From: Cyanophora paradoxa
Taxonomy: Eukaryota; Glaucocystophyceae; Cyanophorales; Cyanophoraceae
Direction of reading: 5' to 3'
NCBI GenBank assembly: GCA_004431415.1
Contig: QPMI01000143.1
Span: forward strand, 179,045-243,044
DNA length: 64,000 nucleotides
The notes under the pieces are model-generated. The model made no database searches, was not told the origin of the DNA, and worked only from the letters and a program-made list of their open reading frames with translations. A program made the position numbers and the translations under genes. Positions 32,996 through 44,767 of the stretch are shown piece by piece (positions within the stretch are counted from its first letter, which is position 1; each line of letters opens with the position of its first letter).

Positions 32996-33169
32996 CCTGA
33001 CTTGCGCGGCAGTGGCCGCAGTGGCAGCAGTGCTTCTGGAGGGGTATCGGTGAGAGACGAGCAAAGGTCCCGCCACGAGCCGCAGCGGGCGCTCAGAGCG
33101 AAACAAAAACGCAAATCGCGTGCATTCGAATCGAGAACTCGCTATTCAACGTTGCGCGGAGCCGGGAGC

Positions 33170-34821
33170 ATGGACGACACGACGAAGGAGTTGACCGCGC
33201 TTCTCCTGAAACTGAAGAAGGCCGGCGATGAGGAAACAGGGGTCGGCGAAGTCTCTCGCGATGGCGTCGTTGCGCCGAGGCTCAGGGCGCCGCGCAGGAT
33301 CCGACGCGGGCGGTCGATCTGCTGCAGGAGGTTTGGAGCATGGACAAGTACATCACAGTGGAGACTCTGCGGGTGCGCGCTCGCCGAGGCTCGCATCGCG
33401 CGCGCTCCCGTGCCGCGCGTCGGTCGGCGAGCGCGGGCTTCGTATGCGCAGGCGTGCGACCTCTTGGCTGTCCTGAAGAAGCTTCGCAACCATTCCAACA
33501 GCAGCCTTTCGGAAATAGCCAACAGGATATACAACGCGCTCAAGACCCGGTTCACGGGGAAGTCTCCCACGAACGCGCCATCCGCGGGAAAACCGGCCTC
33601 ATCGCCGAAGGACTCGCCGCCCCCGGCCGCCCCGTCCCCAACGGCGAAGCAGGCGGGCGACAAGGCAGCCGGAGCCGCGGCGGCGGCGGCCGGCGGCGCG
33701 TCCTCGGCGGCGAAAGCGGCGGCGCCCACCGCCTCGACCGTAGCTAAGGCCGCGCCCGCCGCGGGCGGCTCCGACGGTTCGGCGCCCGGGCTCGGCGAGC
33801 CTGGAGCGGCTCGGCGCTGACTATGGCGGCCCGGGGCTGCGAGCAGGGGGCAACATCCCGCAGACGGGCGACAAGAGCCGGGACAAGTGCCGGAAGGACA
33901 TGGCGGACGCCCTCGCGCTCGTCGGCACGCCCGACAGGGCGGACCAAATACGCGTCGCCGTCGCCATCGAGTCGGGTGCGCATGCGCCGCGCCGCGCCGC
34001 GCCGCGCCGCTCCGTGCAGCCGCGCGAACGAGCCGCGCCGCGCAGCGATGTTCGCCGAGTACAAGGGGGTGAACAAGCAGTACACCACCAAGTACCGGAG
34101 CCTGCTCTTCAATCTCAAGGTGCGCGGAGCGGGGCGGCGCGGCGCGGCCCCGCGGCGTCGGGCGCGGCCCTTCGGCCTCGACCTCGGCCTCGGGCCGACG
34201 CCGACGGGGGCGGCAGGACGACAAGAACCCGGAGCTGCGGAAGAAGGTCCTGTACGGGGCCATCGAGCCGGCCAAGCTCATCAAGATGGAGCCCAAGGCG
34301 CGCCCGCCCCTCCCCCACCGCCGCCCCGCCCCGCCCCGCCCCGCCCCGCCGACCCGGCCCGGCCCCGCAGGAGCTCGCCTCGGACCAGATGCAGAAGACG
34401 CTCGACGAGATCGCGAAGAAGAAGCTGGAGGAGGTCAAGCCGGGTGCGGGCCGACGGGCCGGTCGGGGCAGCGGGGGCCATGCCGCTGACGGCGCCCGTC
34501 GGGGCAGACTGGGAGGCGAACAAGGCGACGACCGACCAGTTCAAGTGCGGCAAGTGCGGCAAGCGCGAGGTGCGGCCGGGCGCCCTTGCGCCGCCCCGCC
34601 GGCCCCGGCGCGCGCCGGCCCCTGACGAGAGAGGGGGCGACCCCGCCGGCAGACGACGTACTACCAGATGCAGACGCGCTCGGCCGACGAGTGCGCCCCC
34701 CGGCCCCTCCCCTCCCCTCAATTCGATCCAGAGCTGATTTCTCTTACTCATCCCGCGCCGCTGCAGGCCTATGACGACGTTCATCTCCTGCGTCAACTGC
34801 GGCAACAAGTGGAAGATGTAG
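33170..34821 (+). CDS. TFIIS: Transcription elongation factor TFIIS
   Basis: The ATG at 33170 gives MDDTTKELTALLLKLKKAG. Exons then encode the LW/TFIIS N domain (AVDLLQEVWSMDKYITVETL, CDLLAVLKKLRNHSN, IANRIYNALKTRF), an Ala/Pro-rich linker, the central domain (DKCRKDMADALALVGTPD, FAEYKGVNKQYTTKYRSLLF, KNPELRKKVLYGAIEP, ELASDQMQKTLDEIAKKK) and the C-terminal zinc ribbon. The ribbon has FKCGKCGKRE, TTYYQMQTRSADEPMTTF and CVNCGNKWKM-stop. The acidic D-E hairpin that stimulates RNA cleavage by Pol II is present. The last intron splits the GAG codon of RSADEP. Confidence 0.92.
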
Positions 34822-35853
34822 CCGGGGTACCGGTGGCGCCTCTGCGGCCGGAGCCTCGGAGCCGCTCCGGCTTGGCGCCCTGCCTCGCCTAGCCGCGGTC
34901 CTAAAGCTAGGGACCCTCGCCCCCGGGGGCCCAGCCCGCGCTCACTCGCGTATTTTTAAATGATTCTATTGATATCTATTGCGCATCCGGATCGGGGGCA
35001 GCCGGCAACGGGGTCGGGTCCGGGGAACAGGTACGGGGTACGGTATGTGGCGTGCCTACGGGCTACAAGGCAGAGGTTATAAGAAGTGCGGGGAGAGGAA
35101 AGGGGGGGCGGGGGCTCGGCGGCGGTTCAGGAGGTACCAGGGTATACGTATACGTAGGGGCGCGGTACCGGTCATGAGCTCGAGGTAGGAGCGGGGAAAG
35201 GGTGGGGAACGTTTAACTTCGGAATTCGAATTCGAATTCGCCGAGTCGAAGCTTAAGGGGCCCCCGGGGCACGCCGTGACGGGGAGGGGGGGAAATTTTA
35301 AAGACTCTGCAGCTGAGAGCGGGCGCCGGCCGGGCCGGGAGGGTTGGAGGGCGGTGACGTCCTGACCACGCGCGCATGCGCAGCTGCTGCGCATGCGGTG
35401 GCGAACCGCGCGGCGGGTTGACAGGCTGAGCGCTCGCGCGCGTTTTTTAGACGTTTCTGACCTACTTGATCAAAACGCTGGGCCGCGCAGCTGCCGGGAA
35501 ACGCAGGGGCGAGGTGACGCGGTCGTCGCCCGGGGTACGCTACTCGACAGTGTGCTCGACAGTTCCGAGCGCATGGTCAGGCTCAGAACAAGCTCAGCGC
35601 AGTTCTAACACCTTTTCGAGCGCGGCGGAAGCGGTCCCGCAGCCTCTGTGCGGATCGGCCTTGCGCCAGCGGCCTTAGACCCTCCAGCTGGCGAGGGTGT
35701 CGCTCTTGCTCTCGGGAGATGTGCGGACCAATCTGAGGCCGGCGCTCGGGTTCGTCTGCGCTTCTCGCCTTCGGGGGCGCGCCCCGCCGAGCGTTGACGA
35801 AGCAGCAGCCCGTTCAATGCCATCGTTAGCCTATCGGAGGGCCTAGGCCTAGC
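34822..35853. other. Intergenic, possible small minus-strand gene
   Basis: There is no confident gene. A minus-strand frame from ATG 35823 (MALNGLLLRQRSAGRAPEGEK) and possible exons down to about 35460, with a GTACCCC..CGGCAG intron at 35495-35545, might form a small gene divergent from 35854. Its protein is not recognisable. The rest holds G-rich and TTCGAATTCGAA words. Confidence 0.35.
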
Positions 35854-38800
35854 ATGAACTTCAAGGGCTACTACGGCAAGGTGCTGAGTTCTCGCTGCGC
35901 CCGCGCGCCCTCCGATCCCTGAGCGCCCCTCTTTCGCGCAGGCGCTCGCGGCGACGGATGTGGTGTGGAATCCGACCTTCGCCGAGGAGCTGGGCTGGCG
36001 CCAGCCACGGCTGGACGCGAGCCACGCGGCGCTCGCTGAGAAGGGCGGCCAGTTCGTGCAGCGCTTCCGCGAGGCGCAGGCGCGGGAGCAGCGGCGCGCC
36101 CACGCGGCCCCGAGCCCGCGCGGAAGCCCGCGGAAGCAGCCGCAGGCGACGGGAGAGCCGGCGAGCCCGCGGAAGGCCGCGCGGGGCCTCGCGGCGGGGG
36201 CGGCGCCGGCCTCGCCGCACCTCGAGGGCTGGAGCGGGGGCAGCGCCGAGTCGGACCCGCAGGCGCCGTCCCTCAGCGGCTCGAAGTGGGACCGCGTGCG
36301 GCGCTACCTGCGGATCGCCTCCATCGCGCGCGGGTTCGCCGGCATCGGCGCCGACCTCGAGGAGGATAGGCGCCGGCACGCCGACGAGGAGGCCAGAGCG
36401 GCGGCCGAGGCGGAGGCGGAGGCGGAGGCCAGCCTCGTCGGTCCGATAGCGACGGTGCGGCAATGGCCGCCCCGCTACGCCTGGCGCCATTGAGCGTTCG
36501 GCCAACTGACTAACTCCGGCGCAGCGGGTGCCGATGCGGCGCGTGCTGCGCATGCTGATCCACCAGCGGCGGCACGGCTCCCTGCCCTCCTCCGCCTTCG
36601 CCTCGCCGCGGGGCGAGTCTCCCCGTGGCGGGCCCGCCGCGAGCCCGCGCCGGCGGGGCCGCCACTCGAACTCGGACGGCTCGAACAGCCCGAGGCGGGG
36701 GGGCGAGGCGCCCGAGGGCGGCCCCGTCGAGGGCGACGGAGCAGCGACGGCGGCGGCGGCGGCGGAAGAAGAAGAGGCGGAGGATGCGGGCGGCGGCGGG
36801 CGGCGGGGGCGGCGGAGGCGGCGGCGGGGCCGCTCGCGGGAGCGCAAGCGGGGCCGGGGAGACGCAAAGGCGGCCCGCTCCCGCTCCCGCTCGCGGGCGT
36901 CCTCGTCGGAGGGCGCCGCCGCCGCCGCCGCCGCCGCCGCGCGCCGCGCCCGCTCGGCAGGCGGAGGCGAAGGCGGCGGGGGGCCAGCCGCTCCCGCTCC
37001 CGCTCCCGCTCCCGCTCGCGGCTCTCGGCCGCCTCCTCCTCGCTGCCGCCCCGCGGCCCCGGTAGGACCCGGGTCTTCGCCCCGGCCCTCGTCCAGAGCT
37101 TCGTGCGCACGCGCCGCCCTCCGGTTCGCCGGGTACCCCTGCTGTTTTCTCATCCCGCGGGGGTACAGGAGGCGCGGGCGTGGTGGGCGCTGGACGAGGA
37201 GCCGGAGGACGGCGTCTTCGACGAGGATACCCCCGCCAGTTCCTGTACGCCCCCCCCCCCCCCCCCCCGAGCCACATGCACCCGTCGTCGAGCCGCGCCG
37301 CCCGCTCAGGCTGGGCGCGGGGCCGCGGGCGGGGCCGGGCGGCGGGGCGGGCGAGGGGCAGCGGGCTTCGAGGCGGTTGGGGACCGGCGGGGGCGCTCGG
37401 TCCCCGAGCAGGGCGCCATGCGCCGCCGTGTCCGCCAGGGTCCCGCCCGCCTGTGCGCCGTCCTAGCCCCGCCCCGCCCCCCGCCCCTTACTTCGCCTCA
37501 CGGGGCGCCCAGGATCCTGCCGGCGGTGAAGGGCGCCCGGCCGCGCCCTCGCTCCTCCGGCAGGCGCCGGGACGACGAGGGCGACGAGGAGGAGGAGGAG
37601 GCGGCGTCGCGGTGCGCGTCGGAGGCGCTGCGGAGCGCCGCCGGCGAGTTCGAGCGCCTCGAGCGCGCCCTCGCCGGCGACCTCGCCGGGGCGGGGGCGG
37701 GGGAGGCGGAGGGGGCGGGGGAGGGCAAGGAGGAGGATCCGGAGGAGGAGGCGGACCGGGCTGGAGCGCCGGGATCCCGCGACGCCGCCCGCCCTCCGGG
37801 CTCTCGCGACGCTGCCCGACCCCCGGGATCGCGGGACGCGGCGCGGGCGGCGGCGGAGGCGGCGGAGGGGGCGCCCAGGCCGGGGACCAGCCCGTACGCC
37901 CGCAAGCGGCCCGCCCTGCTGCCCAACCCCCGCGCCCGGCGCTTCGCGGGTGAGCGAGAGACACACACACGGCCTCCCGCCCCGCAGCCCCGCCGCCCCG
38001 CCTCGCCCCTCTAAGGCTGGCGGGACGGGGCCAGGCGGGGCGCGCTACGTTCCGGCGTTCAGCTCGTCGGGGTACGGGAGGAAGGGCGGCCTGCTCCGCG
38101 TCGGCTCCGTCGCCCGCGCCAGCCTCGCGGGCGCGCGCGCCCCACTCCGCCCGCCCTTCCGCTCTGTGGTTTCGCGCCTGATCGCCGTGCCCCGGCCCCC
38201 GCAGACCTTCACGAGCGGGGCCCGGCGCCGACGCCCCGCGCCCTACCCGTCGTCCTCTTCTGTACGCCCCCTTCTGCCCCGCCCCTCTCCGCTAAGCTGC
38301 TGACGCCCGCGCAGCGGCCGGGCACGTCGGGCCCCCGGCCAGAGAGGCCCCGCAGCCCCCGCCGGGGCCCTCGAACTCTTCGGAGGCCGCAGCTGCGCCG
38401 CTGTCTGCGCGGGAGGCGCTGCAGGCGGCGATCGAGGAGCGGCGGTGCGCCCGCGTCGGGCCGGCCGCCCTCGGCCCCCTCGGCGGCCGCCGCATCGGCG
38501 GGTCGCGTCCCGGCGCGGGCGGCGGGACGGGGCGGGCAGGGGAGTGGACCCGGCCGCGGGACGGAGCCCGCCCCGGACGCGCCCGCGGAGCCGCCGGCGC
38601 CGCCGGAGGGGCCCGCGGCTCTGACGGCGGATGCGAAGGCTGAGGCTGAGGGGCCGCTTTCGGTGGCCGGGGCGGCGGCCCCCGCGGCGGAGGCGCCGGC
38701 TCCGGCGGCGGGCCCGCCGTCAGCCGGAGCTGCGGCGGGGCCGGGCAGGGCCGGGTCCCGCCGGCAGCGCCCGCCGAAGCAGCCGCCGCGGGGCAGGAGG

Positions 38801-40884
38801 GATCCGATGCAGCGGCGGCGGAGGCTTCGGCGGCCCCGGCCGATGCAGCTGCGCTTGCAGCGGTGGACCCGCCGGGGGAGGCGGAGGCAGCCCCGCCGGT
38901 ACCGCCGGTGGTAGAGGCGTTGGCGCCGGCGCCTCTGGCGGAGGGGCCGGCGGCCAGTCCCCCGCCGCCTGCCGCGGAAGCGGCGGCAGCAGAGGCGGAG
39001 GCGGGGGAGGAGGAGGAAGGAGAGGAGGATCCCGGCGAGCGGGCGGCGCCGGGCCCCGAGCAGGCCGCGACGGAGACGGAGCAGGCGGCGGCGACGGCGG
39101 CGGGGCGGCGCCGCCCTCGCGCGAGAAGCCGGCAACGGCGGAGGTGGCGGCGGCGGCGGCCGCCGCCGCCGCAGGACTCGCGGGGCTGCTGGCGGCAGGG
39201 GGCGGGACGCCGCCCATGCGGCGGGGCTCGGGGCGGGAGGGGCAGGGACGCCCCTCGGGGCCTGGGAGGCCCCCGCCCCCTCCGAGGAGCCGGCCGTCGC
39301 GGCCCTGCTCCGGCCCGCTCCCGCGCCGGCCCCTCCGCCGCCCGCGGGGCCGCGCCTGCACCGCCGGCGGGGCGCCGCCGGGGCGCGGGCGGCCGCGGGA
39401 GGCCGCGGGCGCCGCCAGTCGAACCCGAAGCGCGCGGCGGCGGCGGCGGCTGAGAGCCGCAAGAGCAGTGCGGCGGACGCTCCCGCCGCCCCGGCCCCGG
39501 CTCCGGCTTCGGCTCCGGCTCCAGCCCCGCCTCCTGCCCCGGCCCGGCCCCGGCCCCGCCTGCGGCGAGGGCCTCCCCCGGGGCGGCTCCTCGGACTCGG
39601 GGAGGACTCGGAGGGGCGGCCGGCCCGCCCTCGCCCCCTCGCCGGCCCCCTGCGGCCCGCTGCGCGCGGGGCCCGCCCCGCCCTCCTCCCTCCGCCTCTT
39701 CCAGCTCCCCTCCGCGGTGCCCCGGCCCCGGGCGGCCCCTCCGCCGGCTTGCTCGCCCCCGCCCCGTCCGCCCCCGTACACGGGCCTGCGCACCCGCACC
39801 CCCACGGGCGCGCCCTCGAGGCGCCCCCGGACCCCTCCGCCCTCCTCGAGGCGCTCTCCGTCCGCCGGCCCCCGCCTCGGGCCCCCTCGCCGGCGCCCCG
39901 GCCCCCGCCGGCCGACCCCGCGGCCCCCGCGCCAAGCCGCTTGAGGCCGTGGCCAGAGCCCTCGGCCCGGGGCCCGGCCCGGCGCGGGCGCCGAGCGCTC
40001 CGGACCTGCGGGGCGCCCGCTCGGCCCCGGCAAAGGCCGGCGCGGTCCCCAGCGGGCAGCCCCCGCCGCCCCCGCCCCCGCCGCGGCCGGCCTCGCTGTC
40101 GCCAGACGCCGCCGAGGCGCCCACCCCGGACCCCGACGTCCTCGCCGCCTCCGAGGAGCCGCTCCTGCGCGGGCGGCGGCGGCGGCGGCCGAAGCGGCGG
40201 CAGTCCTCGCCCTCGCCCTCGCGCCCCCGCCTCGCCGCCGTCCCGGCCCCCGCCCCCGCCCCCGCCCCGGCCCCGGCCATCGGCGTCTCCTCGCCCGAGC
40301 CCGAGCCGCAGCAGCAGCGGCCGCGCTCGGCGCCGGGCCCGAGCCTGCGGCGCACGGATCTCCAGAGCGAGCTGGGGCGCCTCGGGGCGCCAGGGACGCC
40401 CCCGGCCTCTCCTCCGCCTCGGGGCCTCCTCGCAGGCCGACGAGGCCGTCACCCTCACCTCCCCCCCTCCTCCTCCTCCGCCCCCTCGACGCCCCCGTCC
40501 CCGGCCCCGCCCCCGCCCCGCCCCGCCGCCCCGCCCCCGGCCCTACCTTGGCCTGCCCCTCTCTCTCGCCTCGGCCGCAGCGGCGGCGGACGGCCCGATG
40601 GCCTCCGCCCTCTCCCCGCGCCTCGCCGCGCCGAAGCCGCCGGCCGAGCGCCCCTGGGCGGCCGTCGACGGGGCGCTGCGGACGGAGCACTTCGGGCGGC
40701 AGCAGCGGTACCGGCGGGCCGGCGGGCCCCTCGCCCGCCTCGCCGGCGCCCCGCCCCTCGACGCCGGGCGGGGCCGCCGGCGCCGGGGCGGGCCCCCGCG
40801 GGGGCGGTGGCCGCTGTCTACGACCCGCACGCCTTCCGCGTCGGGCGGGCCCGCGGCCACGGCCACGCCCAGCCGCTCGGCTAG
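35854..40884 (+). CDS. Long disordered Arg/Ser/Pro/Ala-rich protein
   Basis: The ATG at 35854 gives MNFKGYYGK. A GT-AG intron then joins ALAATDVVWNPTFAEELGWR, HAALAEKGGQFVQRFREAQA and RVRRYLRIASIARGFAGIGADLEE. After another short intron comes PMRRVLRMLIHQRRHGSLPS. Then come long low-complexity tracts (Ser-Pro-Arg, Glu/Ala and RSRSRSR-type), a more normal exon ALDEEPEDGVFDED (about 37190), and a tail ALRTEHFGRQQRYRRAGGPL.. ending AVYDPHAFRVGRARGHGHAQPLG-stop at 40884. No known domain is recognised. The first 200 residues and last 80 look structured. The middle (38,000-40,500) is so GC-rich that every frame is open, so exon boundaries are guesses and two genes are possible. Confidence 0.4.
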
Positions 40885-41644
40885 TGGCAGCCTGTACACG
40901 TAGTTGCTCAGTAGTGTTAGTACGTAGCGGACCGTCGGACTCTGCCCGCCGACCGTCGGACGGGCGCTCGCGATCGTGGGCCGAGTCGTGGCTGCCCGGC
41001 GCCCGCGCGCGGTCCGGACTCCGGACTCGGTCGAGAAGAGAATATTTATGCGCGCATTATACTAGTATCAATGCGTCCCCAACTTGACGCCGCGCGTTTT
41101 CTGCATGCGCCGTCAAAACGCATAAATTTAATTTGGGGGCGCGGTAATTCGAATTCCGAAGTTCGCCGGTAATACCGTACTAATACGTTAACCGTTGAAC
41201 AAAACGCTAAGAAATTGCAGTCAGTACCCCACTCATTCATTTTGGGGCGCATATCCATACTAGCTATAGGGGGAGGGGGGTACGTGAGGGGCTCTTATCG
41301 CCACGGCAATTCCTGCAATTTCGGCAAATTAACTCGAGCTCCACGGCGCAATTTAACTACAGCCACGGCGAGTTTACGCGGTCTGCAGCCTGCAAGGTAA
41401 TAGGTATCCGGAGGTACGCGGTACGTAATAGGGAAGGCTCTTACAGTGAAGACGTCATCAGACTCGGAGGGTCTTTCCTTCTCTCTCTTGTTTTTTTGGA
41501 TTCGAAAAAAATGAAGAAAAACAGAAAAAAGAGGGTCGAAAAGTCAAGAGAAGGGTCAAAACGTCAGTGTTAGTACGTATATACTGTGTTACCTCACATG
41601 TAAATTTGGCGTGATTACTACTACTACTAAGTTACTTAGCATTA

Positions 41645-41889
41645 CTACTGTAAACGTAGGAATCTTCGACAGCGTCTTTATTTCGTCTATATTCGTCAGT
41701 CCTGCACTTTGACGAATATTTGATACTCTTGAACTGAAATTTTGTATGGAGAGGGGTACTAACGGCTGACCCTTCTATGGCGGAGTCGCGTGGCTGACGA
41801 AAATTTGATGCTGTCGAACCATATTTTCGTCACGATTTTCGGGTTTTGTCGAAATTAAGTCTCGACGAACATTTCTACGTTTACAGTAG
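41645..41889. mobile_element. MITE-like element A
   Basis: About 245 bp bounded by a 19-bp inverted repeat with one mismatch: CTACTGTAAACGTAGGAAT at the left and its complement at 41871-41889. It has no coding capacity. The internal word TTTTCGGGTTTTGTCGAAAT is shared with element B. No clear target-site duplication is seen. Confidence 0.65.
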
Positions 41890-42602
41890 CACGTGTTTAA
41901 CGTTAGAATTCCCATCAATGATACATCACCGACTGCAGTCTGCAGGCTGCAGCTGGTTACTACTGGCCTAGTACTGGGAGTCTGGGACTCGTGATTCAGA
42001 GTCGTGAAACGTGCACGTGTCGTAAATAGACTCCTAATTTACTCGTAAATCCGGATTCCGGAGTACTAGAACCAGCCGATGATCATGATGGGACTCTGTC
42101 ACTCTGATGATGGGAGATCATATGCATGGGACTCATGATCATGATCATGGCCCTGAGTGTACGTACAAGTCATGGAAGGACTAGTACTTCTGTCATTTCA
42201 TTGTGTTAGACGTCGCCTTTAATTTGTTACGACCGGTAATAATGGTCCGGTATTAGGTCCGGTAATGATGGTTTAGTTAAATGGCTAAGAATCCGTCAAG
42301 CATAATGAACTGACTGTATATGTAGTACTTATCGACCTCCGACTCCGGCCAGGCTCCGAGTACGGTACCGTTCCGGCGCCGGACCGACGGTCGATGATGA
42401 AACTCGAGAGGCTACCGTGCAAAATCTAATCGCCGCCACGCGTACGGTTAAACCACCGCGCGCGCTACCGTAGGGCACTAAATTACCGCGGTCGGCGTCA
42501 CTTAATTAATAATTACATGGCTCAGAGCTCGCGATCGGCCGGCCCGGGCCGGGCCACGTACGGTAGTTTTACAAAAATGATATCGCTGTTACTGAGTACT
42601 AA

Positions 42603-42802
42603 TACTGTAAAACATGAAATCTCCGAATATAGCCTCGTGGTGCCGAATATTTGAAACTGCCAGAATCGCGCAGATGTATGACAGAAGAGGGATCAATGTA
42701 CCCGCCGCCTAGGTGGACTGGCTGTGTTGCCGAAAATAATTTCGGCGCATTTTTCGGGTTTTGCCGAAATAAAGTCACGCTGGATATTGCATGTTTTACA
42801 GT
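42603..42802. mobile_element. MITE-like element B
   Basis: About 200 bp bounded by a perfect 13-bp inverted repeat (ACTGTAAAACATG at 42604 and CATGTTTTACAGT at 42790-42802). The ends resemble element A (TACTGTAAA core). The inside has GCCGAATATTTGA, GAAAATAATTTCGGCG and TTTCGGGTTTTGCCGAAAT, which are similar to element A. It is probably the same non-autonomous family. Confidence 0.65.
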
Positions 42803-43022
42803 GTATAGAATTCTAGGCCTTGAAACGATCGCGAGCGCGAGCAGCTGCAGCCGCTGAGCTGCAGACGGTGCCAGATCTAGACTCCCTGTGAGGTCGCTGT
42901 GACCGTCGGACTGTAAGATAATTTCGAAAGGCTCGCGCAAAGCACGCGCACTCGCAGCTGCTACACGTGCGCGGCAGCGCTATAGCTACAGCTGCAGCTA
43001 GCGCAGCCCCCAGACGCCAACG

Positions 43023-43823
43023 ATGCGCGGGGGAAGTCGTACCTTTCTCGCCGCCCTCCTGGGGCTCACAGCCGCCGTCAGCCTCCTTCACCTCGCAGGC
43101 GCGACGTGCGCCACCCTGCCAGCGCTGCAAGATGACAACCCGTGTACCGCCACGGCTTGCGGAGAAGCGGGTGGCGTCTCGTTCAAGCCGAATCCTCTTT
43201 CCCGAGACGCCAGCGAAAACGATGATACCTATTTGAAGGTGAGGCAAGTTACGGGCACGTTCACGTCTGCGCCTATGCAATTCTACTGCATCGCAAGCGC
43301 CAACAGTTGTCCGGCGGACACCAAGATCGTGACTTTCGCCAACAACAAACCGCAATGCTACTGCAACTACTCGACACCGTATTCTGCTACTTCTTCTAAG
43401 AACTCTATGTATCTCGAGAATAACGTACTCTACTGCAACACGTGTGATTACAACGAGCTCATGCAGTCCGCCGGCGAGGCGAGTGCGCGTTGCGATTGCC
43501 GTGGTAGCGCTTATGCGCACCAGCTGGTGTACAAGGGCGACACATATTGCGCGGAGAAAACTCTGGCGGCGTGCGATGCGACTTCTTTGGTGATGAATCA
43601 GGAAGACAGCACCAAACTCGGCTGTTTCTGCAACACGAGCACCCCGACGGGCTCATGGTCGACCTCGGATCCTCCGAAACCACTCGGCAATTACGTCTAC
43701 ACGTACTCAACTGGCCCCCTGAGTTACCCGTACACAGGAAAGGACTTTTGTGTGGCCACCTGTCTGGACGGTGCGCAATTAAATATTGTATACGCTGACT
43801 GTTATTTGTGCGCGCATAAATAA
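43023..43823 (+). CDS. Secreted cysteine-rich protein, single exon
   Basis: The ATG at 43023 begins MRGGSRTFLAALLGLTAAVS with a hydrophobic core ending near AGATCA, a typical signal peptide. The mature part has over 20 cysteines, e.g. YCIASANSCP, QCYCNYSTPY, YCNTCDYNEL, RCDCRGSAY, LGCFCNTSTP, FCVATCLDGAQ and a final CYLCAHK. The spacing suggests several disulphide modules. I recognise no family. It has no introns and a composition between host and viral element. It sits next to the element's left side, so it could be a host gene, cargo of another element, or part of the viral insert. No neighbouring gene supports a specific role. Confidence 0.7.
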   Translation: MRGGSRTFLAALLGLTAAVSLLHLAGATCATLPALQDDNPCTATACGEAGGVSFKPNPLSRDASENDDTYLKVRQVTGTFTSAPMQFYCIASANSCPADTKIVTFANNKPQCYCNYSTPYSATSSKNSMYLENNVLYCNTCDYNELMQSAGEASARCDCRGSAYAHQLVYKGDTYCAEKTLAACDATSLVMNQEDSTKLGCFCNTSTPTGSWSTSDPPKPLGNYVYTYSTGPLSYPYTGKDFCVATCLDGAQLNIVYADCYLCAHK

Positions 43824-44258
43824 TCGCTTACTTAATTCATTTGAACATGGCCTAATTATAAAGCTTTCTTTTTCGGAATTCGCCAGGTGATCAGATGTTT
43901 GAACCCACATGGGATATCGACAGTAACGATGTCGTTTTCCCCGTGATCATGAATGTGTCTTCTCTGAACCCGGGACCCGCGGCGCGTGTTGTATACGCAT
44001 GGACCTCACACCCGGGCAATTCCGCTTCGCTCCATAGCCCCCGATTCCATGCGTTTCAAGTGTATACCTCCAGCGTTTCATTAGTTATTTCACCATATAC
44101 GTCTACCCCGCCGATCCAGCTACGTCTGTCGGCCTTTTCCCTAGGTCAGAGCCTAGCAATAGCTCATGTCTATTTAGGACAGTGCTGTGAAGAAGAATAG
44201 ACGAAGAGGAGCGCTGCCCCCATGAGCGCGGTCTGCAGAGCAACGAGAAAGAATAGTC

Positions 44259-44404
44259 TAGGCGATATAGATGAGTACGATGAAGCTAACAGAGGAAGCA
44301 CGTTTAGGTTAATTTTAGGCGAAATGATGAGAACATTGAAGCAACCAGAGGAAAAGCGTTTAGCTCTATCTAGGCGATAATGATGAGTACATTGAAGCAC
44401 TTCG
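44259..44404 (+). repeat. Three degenerate ~55-bp direct repeats
   Basis: Units start at 44259, 44316 and 44371 with TAGGCGATA/AATGATGAG and continue TACATTGAAGC..CAGAGGAA..CGTTTAG. The third is truncated. They lie near the point where composition changes to that of the viral element and could be sub-terminal repeats. Confidence 0.7.
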
Positions 44405-44573
44405 TGTCCCAAGAGCGCTCTGGTGCGGCCTCTGGAGGTGTGTCGATGACTTTATCTTTGTTTTAATTGTTTTAATTCGGAGGGTCAAGTTCACGAGAAA
44501 ACTTTGCGGACGCCGTGACGTGATGCTGTGACGTGGCGAGAAAACGGCGAGATACGTGACACACAAAAGATTG

Positions 44574-44606
44574 GCGCTGATAGTGCGCTGATAGCGCGCA
44601 GATAGC
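44574..44606 (+). repeat. Three 11-bp tandem repeats upstream of the polymerase
   Basis: GCGCTGATAGT, GCGCTGATAGC and GCGCAGATAGC lie head to tail just before a TATAAAT word at 44616. They might bind a regulator of the polymerase gene or be part of the element end. Confidence 0.7.
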
Positions 44607-44615
44607 TTGCACTAC

Positions 44616-44622
44616 TATAAAT
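44616..44622 (+). promoter_or_regulatory. TATA-like word upstream of the polymerase
   Basis: TATAAAT lies about 145 bp before the polymerase ATG and directly after the 11-bp repeats. It is a plausible core promoter, based on position and wording only. Confidence 0.35.
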
Positions 44623-44767
44623 GCATTTGCGTACGCGTTTACACCGCCACCTTGCAGTTAGTTGCATGGCTTAAAGGTTTCTCGCATTCATACTAGTATT
44701 CAGAGATTGTCTGCGATTTAATACCAAAAAGTTTTCGGCCATCCAATATTGTAGAGACCTATTCATA

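Larger units (their letters stand above)
40885..43022. other. AT-richer non-coding zone with MITE-like elements
   Basis: Base composition drops sharply after about 41,030. No gene is visible. The stretch contains two small elements with terminal inverted repeats (41645-41889 and 42603-42802), ACT trinucleotide runs (41618-41650), GATCATGATCATG words near 42130 and a poly-A/T patch near 41490-41540. Confidence 0.65.
43824..44767. other. Spacer holding the probable left end of the viral element
   Basis: This lies between the cysteine-rich gene and the DNA polymerase. It contains degenerate tandem repeats (44259-44404), an 11-bp triple repeat (44574-44606) and a TATA-like word (44616). A 101-codon frame at 43895-44200 looks accidental. 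I do not see a terminal inverted repeat, since the right end of the element is outside the window. Confidence 0.5.

Noticed and set aside
38209-40690. Very long minus-strand frames (656-749 codons) opposite the disordered plus-strand gene
   Set aside because: In DNA this GC-rich all frames stay open. The translations are low-complexity Arg/Ala/Gly/Pro, and the plus-strand ends (AVYDPHAFRV..) look more protein-like.
41840-42210. GATCATGATCATG palindromes as a possible viral terminal repeat
   Set aside because: The same words are common in host intergenic DNA (1970-2070, 8480-8560), so they are not specific to the element.
43895-44200. 101-codon plus-strand frame
   Set aside because: It has no recognisable motif, a mixed composition and no promoter word. 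It is probably accidental in the spacer.
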